From: CAVWTN01 sp963757945
GTDB lineage: Bacteria; Vulcanimicrobiota; Vulcanimicrobiia; Vulcanimicrobiales; Vulcanimicrobiaceae
Assembly: GCA_963757945.1 (NCBI GenBank)
Contig: CAVWTN010000002.1
Coordinates: forward strand, 1,674,001-1,738,000
Reading direction: 5' to 3'
Length of the DNA: 64,000 nucleotides
The notes under the pieces were generated by a model, which saw only the letters and a list, made by a program, of their open reading frames with translations, had not been told where the DNA came from and ran no database searches. Within the stretch, counting starts at the first letter, position 1. Each line of letters starts with the position of its first letter. Positions 1-11,211 of this stretch are shown here, piece after piece. A program made the translations under genes and the position numbers.

Positions 1-3000
1 CGCCGGCTAGAGCCGGCACGACCGGCGTCCTGGCCGGCCGCATCGTCGATTCCACGTCGCGCTTGCCCCTCGCGCATGCGAAGGTCGCGGTCGCGTCGCC
101 CTCGCAATCGGCCGCGACCGAGACCGATGCGGGCGGTTCCTTTCGCTTTCTCTCGCTCGCGCCGGACACGTACGTGCTCAGCGTGACGCTCGAGGGTTAC
201 GACACGGTCTCCCAGCCGGCGGTGACGGTCCAAGCCGACCAGTCCGAGACCGTCGACGTGACGTTGCAGAAGACGCTTCGGACGATCGGCAAGGTGACGC
301 GGCGCGCGAGCGGCGACCTGATAAGGCCCGGCGTGACGAGCGACGTCTACTCGGTGAACGCGGCGGCGCAGGAAGCGGCGGTCGGTTTGGGCGGCGCGGG
401 CGGGTTGAACTCCGCCTACGGCGCGATCGCTTCGGTGCCGGGGACGGTCGTCCAGGCCGCGCAGCAGGGCTGGTATCAGACGATCTCGATCCGCGGCGGC
501 GACATCGATCAGGTCGGGTACGAACTCGACGGCATCCCGGTGAACCGCGTGTACGACAACGCGCCGCAGACGATGCTCTCGAGCCTGGGCCAGCAGGAGC
601 TGCAAGTCTACACCGGCGGCACGCCGGCGGGCTCCGACGGCCAGGGCCTCTCGGGTTACGTGAACCAGGTGATCAAGAGCGGCACGTACCCCGGCTTCGG
701 GACGCTCAACGCCTCAATCGGCGGGCCTGCGTTCTACCACAAGCTTTCCTTCGAAACGGGCGGCGCCTCGCCGAACCGGAACTTCAGCTATTACATCGGA
801 CTCGCGGGCGCGAACGAGGATTACCGCTACGTCGACAACTTCAACGGCGCGAGCGATCCCCGGCTGTTCTACCCGCTGTACTGGCCGGAAGGGCGCTACA
901 ACCTCTACGACGGCACGCCGAACTCCGACGGCACGCCCGGAACGGTGCAGTTCGCACCCGGCGTCACCTACGCGATCTCGAACACCTCGCAGCGCGACAC
1001 GGTCGCGAACTTCCACTTCGCGCTGCCGCACAAGAACGACGGCCTCAAGGATGACGTCCAGCTGCTCTACGTGACCAGCGAAATCGTCGCGGACTATTTC
1101 AGCTCGATCAACGATCAAGGCGGCCCCGCGGCGGTTGCGAACGCCGTCGGCGGGAGCGGCAACGCCAGCTGGCATGACGGGTACGTCTACAACGGCCCGC
1201 TCTTCAGCGCGCCCGACCCCGCGCAAGTCGTCCCGTACTATTTCATGAGCAGCCCGACGAATCGCGCGTTGAACTCGCCGTATTCCAACGACGCGCGCGA
1301 CACGAACGACAACGGCGTCGCGACGCTCAAGCTGCAGTATCAGAAGAACTTCTCTTCGCGCTCGTTCGCGCGCATCAGCGCCTACTCGCTCTACTCCAAT
1401 TGGTTCATCCACGGAGCGGCGAACCAGAATTTCACCGGCTACTACGGCGCGGAGCTCAACGATTACGAGATCCCGAGCCACACATTCGGCGGCAATTTCA
1501 CGTACTCGAACCAGCTCAGCGACAAGCATCTGCTCACGCTGACGGGCGCCTACAGCACGACGACGATCCAGCGGCGCTACAACTACGGATTCCCGGGGAA
1601 TCAAACGCTGGATACCGCGTTCACGAACCTGATCGATCCGGCGACGGCGGCGACGACGGGGCACTGTTACGATACGACGGGCGCGCTGACGAGCTGCTTC
1701 AACGGCCCGCGCGGCACGTTCGCCGATCCCTACGACGGCACGTCGGCCGGCTTCACGGTCGCGACGCCGACGGGCGGGACGGCCCAATGGATCGCGACGG
1801 AGAACGGGCCGCTCGGGCGCGTCAACAACGTCTCGCCGATCACGACGGCGCTCTCGCTGACCGACAACGTCCGCGCGAGCGACAAAGTCACGCTCAATCT
1901 CGGCGTGCGGCTCGAGAACTACACCGACCGGCTCGCCGATACGAGCGGCGGCCCGAACCGCGCGTTCTGGGTGAAGGCGTACAATAACGAGTTCTGCTAT
2001 CGGCCGGGCGTGTTCGGTGCGATCGACATCGCCGGGAGCGCGACGCCGGACCCCGTGACGGGCGTCTTCGCGACCGCGGCGAACTGCGCGGCCCTGGGCA
2101 CGGGCTACGTCCCGGTGAACTTCATCAACTCGAACGGCGACGGCAAAATCTCGTCGACCGTCACGCAGCCGCGGCTTGCGTTCACGTTCGCGCCGGACGG
2201 CGACACCGTGATTCGCGGCTCGTTCGGCGTCTATTCGCGCCCGGTCAACACGTCGTGGCTGCAATACAACGACTTGAACGATCGCGATTGGCTGCTCTAT
2301 GCCGGCTCGAACTTCGCCGGCTACGGGTTCAACACGCCCCGTCACGATCTGCAGCCCGATACCTCGTTCAACTACGATCTCTCGCTCGAGAAGCATCTCA
2401 AGGGGACGGACTTCTCGTTCAAGGCGACGCCGTTCTACCGGCACACGAAGAATCAGCTCCAGGCGTTCCCGATCGGCATCGGCGGCATCGTCTCCGGCTT
2501 CAACGTCGGGCAACAGACCTCGAGCGGCATCGAACTCGCGTTGCGCAAAGGCGATTTCGCGCGCGACGGCCTGGCGGCGCAGTCTGTCATACACCTACAC
2601 TCACAGCCGCATCAAGTACTCGAAGTTTCCCTCGGGTACGAGCGTGATCGATTCGCTCAACGAGTACATCCAAGAGTACAACTCCTACACGAAGGCGTGC
2701 GCGACGATCACGGCGGCCAACTCGGCGCTCTGCGGCCTGGCGCCGGGAACCACGAACCCGAACGCTCAGGCGAGCTTCGCCGCGAACGGCGGCGGAACGG
2801 TCGCCAATCCCTACTACAGTCAGACGGCACAGCCGCTGATGGATCCCAACGGCTCGTACACGACCTACGATCAGATCCCGCAGGTCTTCGCCGGAGCGAA
2901 CGGCTATGAGACGCCGAACGTCGCCGCACTGGTCTTGCAATACAAGAGAGCGCGCTGGACGGTGACGCCGACCTTCAGCTATAGCTCGGGCGCCTCGTAC

Positions 3001-3489
3001 GGCTCGCCGCTCACGTATCCGGGCTATATCCCGAACGGAAACTGCAGCTTGGACGGCAGCGGGAACGTGCTGCCGTACACCTGCGGGGGCGCATCGGCGA
3101 TCAGCGGGCAGAGCTTCCTGATGATCCCGGATGCGTTCACCGGAAAGTTCGACACGCTCGGCGCGTTCCAAGAACCTTCGCGCTTCACGCTGAACCTCGC
3201 GATCGGCTACGAAGCGTCGAAGAACGTGAAGGCGACGCTCTCGCTCACGAGCCTCGTCGACAAGTGCTTTCAGCGCGGCTACGCCTGGGACGATCCGAAC
3301 ATCTGCGTCTACTCTGAGCTGCCCTCCGGCGGCGCGGCCGTCGGGCCGTCGGGCAACTTCCTACCGCTCGCGCAGACGCCGGTGCAGCTGCGCTACCCCT
3401 ACGGCACGTTCAACAACAACCTGAACACGGGCTTCATCGGCACGACGCTGCCGGTGCAAGCCGCGCTGAACGTTCAGATCAAGATCTAG
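1..3489 (+). CDS. TonB-dependent outer-membrane receptor, 5'-partial, reading frame broken near 2583
   Basis: The gene enters from the left edge: the frame is open from base 3, and residues before the first possible start (TTG at 63) already belong to the carboxypeptidase-regulatory-like beta-sandwich (GRIVDSTSRLPLAHAKV, then GGSFRFLSLAPDTYVLSV). A plug domain (TISIRGGDIDQVGYELDGIPV) and a long aromatic-rich beta-barrel follow. At about 2580-2586 homology jumps to another frame: barrel-like sequence resumes as LSYTYTHSRIKYSKFPSG and runs to the stop at 3489, ending PVQAALNVQIKI with a hydrophobic last strand. Dropping one base (T at 2583) restores one frame. Either a real single-base insertion inactivates the receptor or the assembly has an indel error. 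The family takes up large ligands across the outer membrane with TonB-ExbBD energy; the substrate cannot be inferred. Confidence 0.85.
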
Positions 3490-3505
3490 GCTTCGAGGTC
3501 AGCGG

Positions 3506-3553
3506 GGCTACGGCTACACTTTCCCGCCGCTGGGATTGTAGCCGTAGCCTTTT
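3506..3553 (+). terminator. Rho-independent terminator of the TonB receptor gene
   Basis: A 13-bp perfect stem (3506-3518 with 3537-3549, GGCTACGGCTACA / TGTAGCCGTAGCC) is followed by TTTT at 3550-3553. It lies 16 bases past the receptor stop and overlaps the last codons of the convergent ATP-grasp gene. Confidence 0.75.
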
Positions 3554-4173
3554 GCGTCGTGCGCGTGCGGCTCGAGCCGCTTGCGGTAATGCGGATGACG
3601 CTGCGATTCGACGACGGCATCCAAGACGTGGTAGCTGTTGTCGTGGACGCGGACGGGGTCGAGCCGCAGCGCCGTCAACTCGGCTTCCAGGAACAGCTCG
3701 GAGACGCTCGCGAGCAGCCGCGAGAGCATCGCGCGGTGCTGGGCCGACGATGCGACGCCGTGCTTGGAGCCGAACTCCGCGAGCATGGCGAGCGCGCCGG
3801 CCTCGTCGAGCGGGCAGGTCGCCTCGACTTGATGCGTCCCGACCCCGAGCACCAGGACCGGCCCGAGTTCCGGATCGCGCCTGCCTTCGATCGTGATGTC
3901 GACGCCGCGGTCGACCGCGCTCTGGGCGAGCAGCTGGACCGGGATGCTCGGCTCGGGGAGCAGGCGGTCGAACTCGTGCCGGATCGCATGGCTGTCGGCG
4001 AGGTGCCGTTCGTGCAGCACCGCTTCGTGGGGCGAGCCCTCCGGGCGCAGCGTGATCGGCCGCCGGGCGGCAAAGGCGATCGCCTCGTCCGCGGTGTCGA
4101 CGGGGGCCGTCCGCGCGACGCGGATGCCGTAATGGTGCAGCAGATCGAACGTCTCGACGGGTTTGAGCTTCAT
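3514..4173 (-). CDS. ATP-grasp domain protein resembling the beta part of ADP-forming acyl-CoA synthetase
   Basis: 219 residues. The sequence follows the ATP-grasp_5 fold of ADP-forming acetyl-CoA synthetase: an N-terminal helix (LLHHYGIRVARTAPVDTADEAIAFA), then the diagnostic segment DITIEGRRDPELGPVLVLG and a CPLDEAGALAML stretch. It covers only the ATP-grasp lobe; no CoA-binding or ligase alpha subunit is nearby. Residues usually conserved look altered: the 'P-V-V-L-K' lysine position reads PITLRP, and the 'HKSDVGGV' region reads HEAVLHERHL. Catalysis may therefore be lost or changed. The start ATG (4171-4173) overlaps the stop of the SRPBCC-like gene (ATGA), so the pair is probably translationally coupled. 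The fold is seen; a role is not. Confidence 0.65.
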   Translation of the reverse strand: MKLKPVETFDLLHHYGIRVARTAPVDTADEAIAFAARRPITLRPEGSPHEAVLHERHLADSHAIRHEFDRLLPEPSIPVQLLAQSAVDRGVDITIEGRRDPELGPVLVLGVGTHQVEATCPLDEAGALAMLAEFGSKHGVASSAQHRAMLSRLLASVSELFLEAELTALRLDPVRVHDNSYHVLDAVVESQRHPHYRKRLEPHAHDAKGYGYNPSGGKV

Positions 4174-4661
4174 CCTGTCCTCGTTACCTCGTTCTGATAG
4201 GCGGTTTCGGCGGCGTCGCGCAGCTGCTCCAGCAGGGCTCGGGCGCAGCTTCGAGCGATCGAGTAGCCGATCGCCTCGTCGAAGACGCGGCCCGCGGTTC
4301 CACCCGGCGGGTCGTAACCCCCGTCGAGGGCGAGCAAGCTGTCGTCGCCCGGCGGCACGTCCCCGGACGGGCCGTCGACCGGCTCGGCCTCGAGCATCCC
4401 GCTGAAGACCGGGAACGGGCCTCCGCCCTCGGGCTCCCAGTGGATGTTGAGCACGCGGTTGAGGCCCGAGGGGTCCGGGCCGAACTCGGCGGTCGCCACG
4501 ACTTCGTGTTCCAGGCTCAGGCCCAAGGTCCGCGCCGGGACGCGCAACTTCAGGTGGATCGTGCCGTCGTCGCGGCGCAGCGATTGGAGATAGGCCGCGA
4601 CATAACGGTCGAGGCGGTCGGAGGGGCAGCGCACGTGTTCGTGCGCGAGCAGCCGGGTCAT
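4170..4661 (-). CDS. SRPBCC-like protein, first of three paralogues in the window
   Basis: 163 residues, no signal peptide or membrane segment. The recognisable core is an amphipathic beta pattern ending in the family block: VLNIHWEPEGGGPFPVFSG, then L-x-L-x-G-Y-x-P-P-x-G-x-x-G and FDEAIGYSIARSCARALL in a C-terminal helix. The same block recurs in the proteins at 41944-42450 and 44026-44475. The strand order with one long C-terminal helix suggests a START/SRPBCC ligand-binding fold, which is inference. The gene is divergent from groES and overlaps the ATP-grasp gene by four bases. No ligand or reaction can be named. Confidence 0.65.
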   Translation of the reverse strand: MTRLLAHEHVRCPSDRLDRYVAAYLQSLRRDDGTIHLKLRVPARTLGLSLEHEVVATAEFGPDPSGLNRVLNIHWEPEGGGPFPVFSGMLEAEPVDGPSGDVPPGDDSLLALDGGYDPPGGTAGRVFDEAIGYSIARSCARALLEQLRDAAETAYQNEVTRTG

Positions 4662-4733
4662 ATCTAGAACTTACCCATCCCCCGGTGCGCCCCCCTTGCA
4701 CTCACCTGCTGCCTCTGCTAACGTTATTGCCGC

Positions 4734-4758
4734 TGGCACTCTATCGCCATGAGTGCCA
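4734..4758 (+). promoter_or_regulatory. CIRCE operator (HrcA site) of groES-groEL
   Basis: TGGCACTC (4734-4741), a 9-base spacer, GAGTGCCA (4751-4758): a perfect 8-bp inverted repeat in the canonical CIRCE spacing, 36 bases before groES. CIRCE is the binding site of the heat-shock repressor HrcA. hrcA itself is not in this window. Confidence 0.9.
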
Positions 4759-4794
4759 AAGTGTTTTTCAACCGAAAAGTTGTGGAGGTTTTGC

Positions 4795-5088
4795 GTGAGT
4801 CTCAGGCCCTTGGGCGATCGTCTGGTCGTCGAGCATGTCGAGCAAGCGGATAAGACCGCCGGCGGCGTCTTTCTGCCCGACACCGCCAAAGAAAAGCCCC
4901 AAGAGGGGAAAGTGCTGGCGGTAGGTTCCGGCCGCACGCTCGACAACGGCACGAAGCTGCCGATCGACGTGAAGGTCGGCGACCGCATCATCTACTCGAA
5001 GTACTCGGGTAGCGAAATCAAAGTTGAAGGTAAAGAAGTGCTCATCATCTCGGAAAAAGACGTCCTCGCCGTCTTTGTTGGAGCGTAA
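4795..5088 (+). CDS. groES: Co-chaperonin GroES
   Basis: 97 residues, the normal GroES length. SLRPLGDRLVVEH at the N-terminus, the mobile-loop region KTAGGVFLPDTAKEKPQEGKV and the C-terminal block VEGKEVLIISEKDVLAV are all typical. The GTG at 4795 is chosen because GGAGG (4784-4788) lies six bases upstream and homology begins at the second codon; earlier in-frame starts would fall inside the CIRCE operator. GroES caps the GroEL cylinder during cytoplasmic protein folding. It is transcribed with groEL six bases downstream, under HrcA/CIRCE control. Confidence 0.97.
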   Translation: MSLRPLGDRLVVEHVEQADKTAGGVFLPDTAKEKPQEGKVLAVGSGRTLDNGTKLPIDVKVGDRIIYSKYSGSEIKVEGKEVLIISEKDVLAVFVGA

Positions 5089-5094
5089 GGAATC

Positions 5095-6753
<1,659 letters not shown>

Positions 6754-6796
6754 TTCGCTCGCGCGAATTGCATCCAAATCGACGAGAACCAAGCAA

Positions 6797-6829
6797 CGGG
6801 CCCCGCAGCGATGCGGGGCCCGCTGTTTT
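6797..6829 (+). terminator. Rho-independent terminator of groESL
   Basis: A 10-bp GC stem (CGGGCCCCGC 6797-6806 / GCGGGGCCCG 6813-6822), six-base loop, then CTGTTTTT. It lies 43 bases past the groEL stop. Confidence 0.9.
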
Positions 6830-6871
6830 TCCGACGGGGCCGCCTGCACGGGCCACGAAGGATTGCGCGAG

Positions 6872-8242
6872 ATGGAAACGACCGCAGCGCGCTCCCCCGT
6901 GGATCGGTTCTTCGGAATCACGGCGGCCGGTTCGAGCGTTTCGCGAGAGCTGCGCGCGGGGCTGACGACGTTCCTGACGATGTCCTACGTCCTGTTCGTC
7001 AACCCGCTGGTGCTGGGCAACGCGATCGTGCTGCCGAACGGGTTCGCGAAGCTGCTGGTCGTCACCGCGCTCGCCGCCGCGATCGGCAGCCTCTTGATGG
7101 GGCTGATCGCGCGCTATCCGTTCGCGCAGGCGCCCGGCATGGGGCTCAACGCGTACTTCGCGTACACGGTCGTGCTCGGGCAGAAGATTCCGTGGCAGAC
7201 GGCGCTCGGCGCCGTGTTCATCTCCGGCGCGATCTTCGTCGCGCTCTCCCTGCTCGGCGCACGCCAAGCGATCGTGCGCGCGATCCCGAACCCGCTGAAG
7301 TTCGCGGTCACGGCCGGGATCGGGATGTTCCTCGCGTTCATCGGCCTCAAGAACGCGGGCGCGATCGTCGCGAACCCGGCGACGTTCGTGACGCTCGGGT
7401 CCTTCGTGTCCGCGCCCGTGCTGCTCGCGGTCTTCGGCTTGCTCGTGACGTCCGTGCTGCTGGTGCGCCGCGTCCCCGGTGCGATCGTGTACGGCATCGT
7501 CGCGACGACGGTCCTCGGCATCGCCGTGCACGCGCCGGTCTACCCCGGCCCCGGCGGCGCGCTCGTTCCGTTCGCGGGCTTCCAGCACGGCATCCTGGCG
7601 CTTCCCGTCTATCCCGAAGGGCTCGTCGGCGCGCTCGACCTGCGGGCCGCGGCGGGCCTGGGCGTCTTGGCGGTCGTGTTCACGTTCTTCTTCGTCGATT
7701 TCTTCGATGCGACCGGGACGCTCGTGGGCCTGGCGAGCAAGGCCGGGATCCTCGACGCGAACGGCGACATGCCGCGCGCGCGGCGCACGTTCGCCTGCGA
7801 CGGCCTGGCGGCGATGATCGGCGCGCTGCTCGGCACGAGCACGACGACGGCGTACATCGAAAGCGCGAGCGGCATCGAAGAGGGCGGGCGCACGGGGCTG
7901 ACCGCGACGGCCGTCGCCGTGCTGTTCCTGGTCGCGACGCTGCTGTGGCCCTTGGCCGGGGCGATCCCGGCGGCGGCGACGGCGCCGGCCTTGATCGTCG
8001 TCGGCGCGCTCATGCTCGAAGGCGTGCGCAAGATCGAATGGGACGACTTCTCGGTCTCGATCCCCGTGTTTCTCACGATGGTCACGATGCCGCTGACGTT
8101 TTCGATCGCGAACGGCGTGAGCTTCGGCGTGATCAGCTATGCCGCGATCAAGCTCTTGAGCGGCCGCGGCAAGGAGGTCGATCCGCTGCTGTACCTCGTT
8201 GCCGCGCTGCTGGTCGCGCGCTATGCGTGGCTCGCGGGTTGA
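6872..8242 (+). CDS. Purine (hypoxanthine/guanine/adenine) permease, NCS2 AzgA-type
   Basis: 456 residues with about 12 hydrophobic segments. The N-terminal motif ELRAGLTTFLTMSYVLFVNP and the block QAPGMGLNAYFAYTVV are hallmarks of the AzgA/PbuG branch of NCS2 permeases, as are FVDFFDATGTLVGLASKAG and GTSTTTAYIESASGIEEGGRTG. It imports purine bases across the inner membrane by proton symport (family knowledge). ATG at 6872 is preferred to the TTG at 6863 because AGGA at 6859-6862 is better spaced. The next gene encodes a phosphoribosyltransferase, which fits purine salvage, although that enzyme is not a classic purine PRTase. Confidence 0.92.
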   Translation: METTAARSPVDRFFGITAAGSSVSRELRAGLTTFLTMSYVLFVNPLVLGNAIVLPNGFAKLLVVTALAAAIGSLLMGLIARYPFAQAPGMGLNAYFAYTVVLGQKIPWQTALGAVFISGAIFVALSLLGARQAIVRAIPNPLKFAVTAGIGMFLAFIGLKNAGAIVANPATFVTLGSFVSAPVLLAVFGLLVTSVLLVRRVPGAIVYGIVATTVLGIAVHAPVYPGPGGALVPFAGFQHGILALPVYPEGLVGALDLRAAAGLGVLAVVFTFFFVDFFDATGTLVGLASKAGILDANGDMPRARRTFACDGLAAMIGALLGTSTTTAYIESASGIEEGGRTGLTATAVAVLFLVATLLWPLAGAIPAAATAPALIVVGALMLEGVRKIEWDDFSVSIPVFLTMVTMPLTFSIANGVSFGVISYAAIKLLSGRGKEVDPLLYLVAALLVARYAWLAG

Positions 8243-8244
8243 AC

Positions 8245-8919
8245 GTGGACCCGCCGGTGCATCGCCTTCACGACCGGCGTGAAGCGGGGCTCCTGCTCGC
8301 CGGGCGGTTGGGCGCCTACGCTCGCGATCCGAACGCGCTCGTGCTGGCGCTGCCGCGCGGCGGCGTTCCGGTCGGCTATGAGATCGCCCGCGCGCTCGAG
8401 CTTCCGCTCGACGTCTTCGTGGTGCGCAAGCTCGGCGTCCCGGGCCACGAGGAACTCGCGATGGGGGCGCTGGCGAGCGGCGGCACGTATCTGCTCAACG
8501 AGGACGTGATCGCGGGGTTGCGCATCCAGCCCGAGGACGTGCGCGCGGCGATCGCACGGGAGAACTTCGAACTGGAGCGCCGCGAGCGGCTCTTTCGCGG
8601 CGACCGCCCGCGTCCGCAGATCGCGGGCAAGACGGTGATCCTCGTCGACGACGGGCTCGCGACGGGCGCGAGCATGGGCGCGGCGATCGCGGCACTGCGC
8701 CGTTCCGCACCGGGGCGAATCGTCGCGGCCGTCCCCGTCGCCTCGGTGACGATCTGCGCGCAGGTGCGCGAGCAGGCGGGCGAGCTGATCTGCCTGCAGA
8801 CGCCGGATCCGTTCTTCAGCGTGGGGACGTGGTACGACAACTTCGACCAGGTCGGCGACGGCGAAGTCCGCCGGCTGCTCGCTGCCGCCGCGGCGCGGGG
8901 CGAACGCACGGCCGACTAG
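8245..8919 (+). CDS. Phosphoribosyltransferase-family protein
   Basis: About 224 residues. The N-terminal FRDR-like stretch (LHDRREAGLLLAGRL) is followed by ALPRGGVPVGYEIARAL, the VVRKLGVPGHEELAMGA segment, and the PRPP-binding loop VILVDDGLATGASM. This matches the stand-alone PRTase family often found beside dienelactone hydrolases rather than Hpt or Apt; its substrate is unknown. Two starts are possible: GTG 8245 (used) or TTG 8239, which would overlap the permease stop as TTGA. Either way it is probably cotranscribed with the permease. Its stop overlaps the convergent recQ stop. Confidence 0.85.
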   Translation: MDPPVHRLHDRREAGLLLAGRLGAYARDPNALVLALPRGGVPVGYEIARALELPLDVFVVRKLGVPGHEELAMGALASGGTYLLNEDVIAGLRIQPEDVRAAIARENFELERRERLFRGDRPRPQIAGKTVILVDDGLATGASMGAAIAALRRSAPGRIVAAVPVASVTICAQVREQAGELICLQTPDPFFSVGTWYDNFDQVGDGEVRRLLAAAAARGERTAD

Positions 8920-10769
8920 CCGGGCTCGTGCGAGCTTGCGATCGCGTCGAGGAAGCGCTCGCCGAACTCCGCCAGCTTTTTATCGCCGACGCCGGTGATC
9001 GCGCGCATCTGCGCGAGCGTGCGCGGCACGATGCGCGTCATCTCGCGCAACACGGCATCGCTGAAAATGATGTACGCGGGCACGTCGCGCGCGTCCGCGA
9101 GCTCGCGGCGCAGCGCGCGGAGCCGCTCGAAGAGCCCGGCGTCCTCCGCGTCGCCGGCCTGCGCGCGTTCCGCACGCCCGCGCTTGCCCGCGGCGCCCTT
9201 CGCGCGCGTGACTGCCGGCGCTTCGCGGATCGCGATCGGTTCGCGCGCGAAGAGCGCCCGGCGCCCGGCCGGCGTCACGCGCACGACGCCGAAGTGCGCC
9301 GCATCGCGTTCGATCAAGCCGAGCCGCCCGAGCTCATCGGCGAGGTGACGCCAGCCGTGGCGGTCGAGCTCCGTGCCGATCCCGAACGTCGTCAAGCGTT
9401 CGTGCCCGAGGCGCGTCACTTTTTCGTTCTGCGACCCGAGCAGAACGTCGATGACGTGCGTGATCCCGACGTCGTAGCCGCTCGCTTCGCGGATGCGGTA
9501 GATGCAGGAGAGCAGCTTCTGCGCGGGCTTCGTCGCGTCGCGTTCGGTGCGCGGCTCCAGGCAATTATCGCAGCCGGCGCAATTCGGGGCGTCGTAGGTC
9601 TCGCCGAAGTATGCGAGCACCTCGCGGCGCCGGCAGCCGTTCGCGTAGACGTAGCGCTTCATCCGCTCGAGCCCCTCGCGCATGCGCGCGCCCTCGCGTT
9701 CGGAGCCCGCTTCGGAGAGGAACGACTCGAGCTTGACGATGTCGCCGTAACTGAAGAAGAGCAGGCACTCCGCGGGCAGGCCGTCGCGCCCGGCGCGCCC
9801 GGTCTCCTGATAGTAGCCCTCGATGCTCTTGGGGACGTCGTAATGGACGACGAAGCGCACGTTGCTCTTGTCGATCCCCATCCCGAACGCGATCGTCGCG
9901 CAGATGACGCGCACGTCGTCGCGCACGAACAGCTCTTGGTTGCGCGCGCGGACCGCCGCGTCGAGCCCGGCGTGATACGGGCGCGCCGAGATTCCGGCGG
10001 CCTGCAGGCGCTCGGCGAGTTTCTCGACGGAAGCGCGGCTTTGCGCGTAGACGATCCCGCTCTCGTGCGGGCGCGCGCGCAGAAAATCGATCAGCGCCTC
10101 GGTCGCGCGCTCCTTCGGGCGCACGCGATACGTGAGGTTCGGCCGGTTGAAGCTCGCGACGTACGTGTGCGGAGCGCGCAGCCGCAAGCCGCGGATGACG
10201 TCTTCGCGCACGTCCGCGCTCGCCGTCGCCGTCAGCGCGATGAACGGGATGCCGGCGAAGCGCTCGCGCAAGTCCGCGATGCGGCGGTACTCGGGCCGGA
10301 AATCGTGCCCCCACTCGCTGACGCAATGCGCCTCGTCGACGGCGAAGCGGGAGACGTTCCAGCGTTCGAGTTCCGCGCTGAAGCCATCGAGCATCAGACG
10401 TTCGGGAGCGACGTAGAGCAGCTTGTAGTCGCCGCGGCGCAGGCCATCGAGTCGCGCGGCGGCCTGCGGCGCGGTGAGCGACGAGTTCAGGTACGTCGCG
10501 GCGATCCCGGCGGTTTGCAACGCGTCGACCTGATCCTTCATCAACGCGATCAGCGGCGAGATGACGACCGTCAGCCCCTCCGTCAACAGAGCGGGCAGCT
10601 GGTAGCAAAGCGATTTTCCGCCGCCCGTCGGCAAGAGCGCGAACACGTCGTGCCCGGCCAGGACGTCGGCCACGATCTCCGCTTGGAGCGGCCGGAACTC
10701 GTCGAAGCCGAAATAGTGTTTGAGTGCCTCGCGCGCGGCACGGTCGGAAGCAAGCATCATGGCCAACAT
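8916..10769 (-). CDS. recQ: ATP-dependent DNA helicase RecQ
   Basis: 617 residues from the ATG at 10769 (weak GGAA upstream; alternatives at 10760 and 10757). Motifs in order: FRPLQAEIVADVLAGHDVF, Walker A LLPTGGGKSLCYQLPAL, DEAH box in FAVDEAHCVSEWGHDFR, ALTATA, arginine finger in YYQETGRAGRDGLPAECL, the RQC zinc site (CRRREVLAYFGE then CAGCDNC), and a C-terminal HRDC domain (YIIFSDAVLREMTRIVPRTL). It is a 3'-5' helicase for recombination and fork repair. It stands alone and converges on the phosphoribosyltransferase gene. Confidence 0.96.
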   Translation of the reverse strand: MLAMMLASDRAAREALKHYFGFDEFRPLQAEIVADVLAGHDVFALLPTGGGKSLCYQLPALLTEGLTVVISPLIALMKDQVDALQTAGIAATYLNSSLTAPQAAARLDGLRRGDYKLLYVAPERLMLDGFSAELERWNVSRFAVDEAHCVSEWGHDFRPEYRRIADLRERFAGIPFIALTATASADVREDVIRGLRLRAPHTYVASFNRPNLTYRVRPKERATEALIDFLRARPHESGIVYAQSRASVEKLAERLQAAGISARPYHAGLDAAVRARNQELFVRDDVRVICATIAFGMGIDKSNVRFVVHYDVPKSIEGYYQETGRAGRDGLPAECLLFFSYGDIVKLESFLSEAGSEREGARMREGLERMKRYVYANGCRRREVLAYFGETYDAPNCAGCDNCLEPRTERDATKPAQKLLSCIYRIREASGYDVGITHVIDVLLGSQNEKVTRLGHERLTTFGIGTELDRHGWRHLADELGRLGLIERDAAHFGVVRVTPAGRRALFAREPIAIREAPAVTRAKGAAGKRGRAERAQAGDAEDAGLFERLRALRRELADARDVPAYIIFSDAVLREMTRIVPRTLAQMRAITGVGDKKLAEFGERFLDAIASSHEPG

Positions 10770-10890
10770 CGCTGTTCCATCGCGACATGGGTGTTCCCGG
10801 TCAATGCCCCGGCCGAAAACTGAAGGTGCAACTCGCGCGCCCCGGCGTGGTATAGCCACGGTGAACGGCGGCTTGATTTAAGGAGAAACG

Positions 10891-11211
10891 ATGATCGTCG
10901 TCACCACGGAAGAGATTGTTGGGCACCGGATCGTCGAGACGAAAGGACAGGTCTTCGGCGTCATCGTCCGCAGTAGGGGCCTGGGCGGAAACATCGTCGC
11001 ATCGCTGCGCACGATTCTTGGCGGAGAGATCCACGAATACACGAGCATGGTCGAGGATTCGCGCCGTCAGGCGATCGACCGGATGGTGCAGAACGCGGGC
11101 CTGATGGGCGGGAACGCCGTCGTCCGCATGATGTTCGATTCCAGCGAAATGGGCGAGGCCATGAGCGAGATCGTCGCTTACGGCACCGCCGTGTGGATCG
11201 AGCCGGTATGA
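10891..11211 (+). CDS. YbjQ/UPF0145 family protein
   Basis: 106 residues, all one domain: the N-terminal EEIVGHRIVETKGQVFGVIVRS, the central LGGEIHEYTSMVEDSRRQAIDRM and the C-terminal AYGTAVWIEP are characteristic of the UPF0145 (formerly DUF74) family. Structures in the family form pentameric rings; it has been called a heavy-metal-binding domain but the biochemical role is not settled. SD AAGGAG lies just before the ATG. The stop overlaps the start of the next gene (ATGA), so the two are coupled. Confidence 0.9.
   Translation: MIVVTTEEIVGHRIVETKGQVFGVIVRSRGLGGNIVASLRTILGGEIHEYTSMVEDSRRQAIDRMVQNAGLMGGNAVVRMMFDSSEMGEAMSEIVAYGTAVWIEPV

Noticed and set aside
4753..4795. Longer N-terminus for GroES from the GTG at 4753
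   Set aside because: That start lies inside the CIRCE operator, and GroES homology and the SD both point to GTG 4795.
8829..10823. Long plus-strand open frame of 664 codons opposite recQ (and similar long frames opposite lon at 20988-23420, coxA at 37432-38799 and groEL at 5230-6921)
   Set aside because: GC-rich codon-position bias opens antisense frames; the products are Arg/Ala/Asp-rich with no recognisable domain, while the opposite strand holds clear genes.
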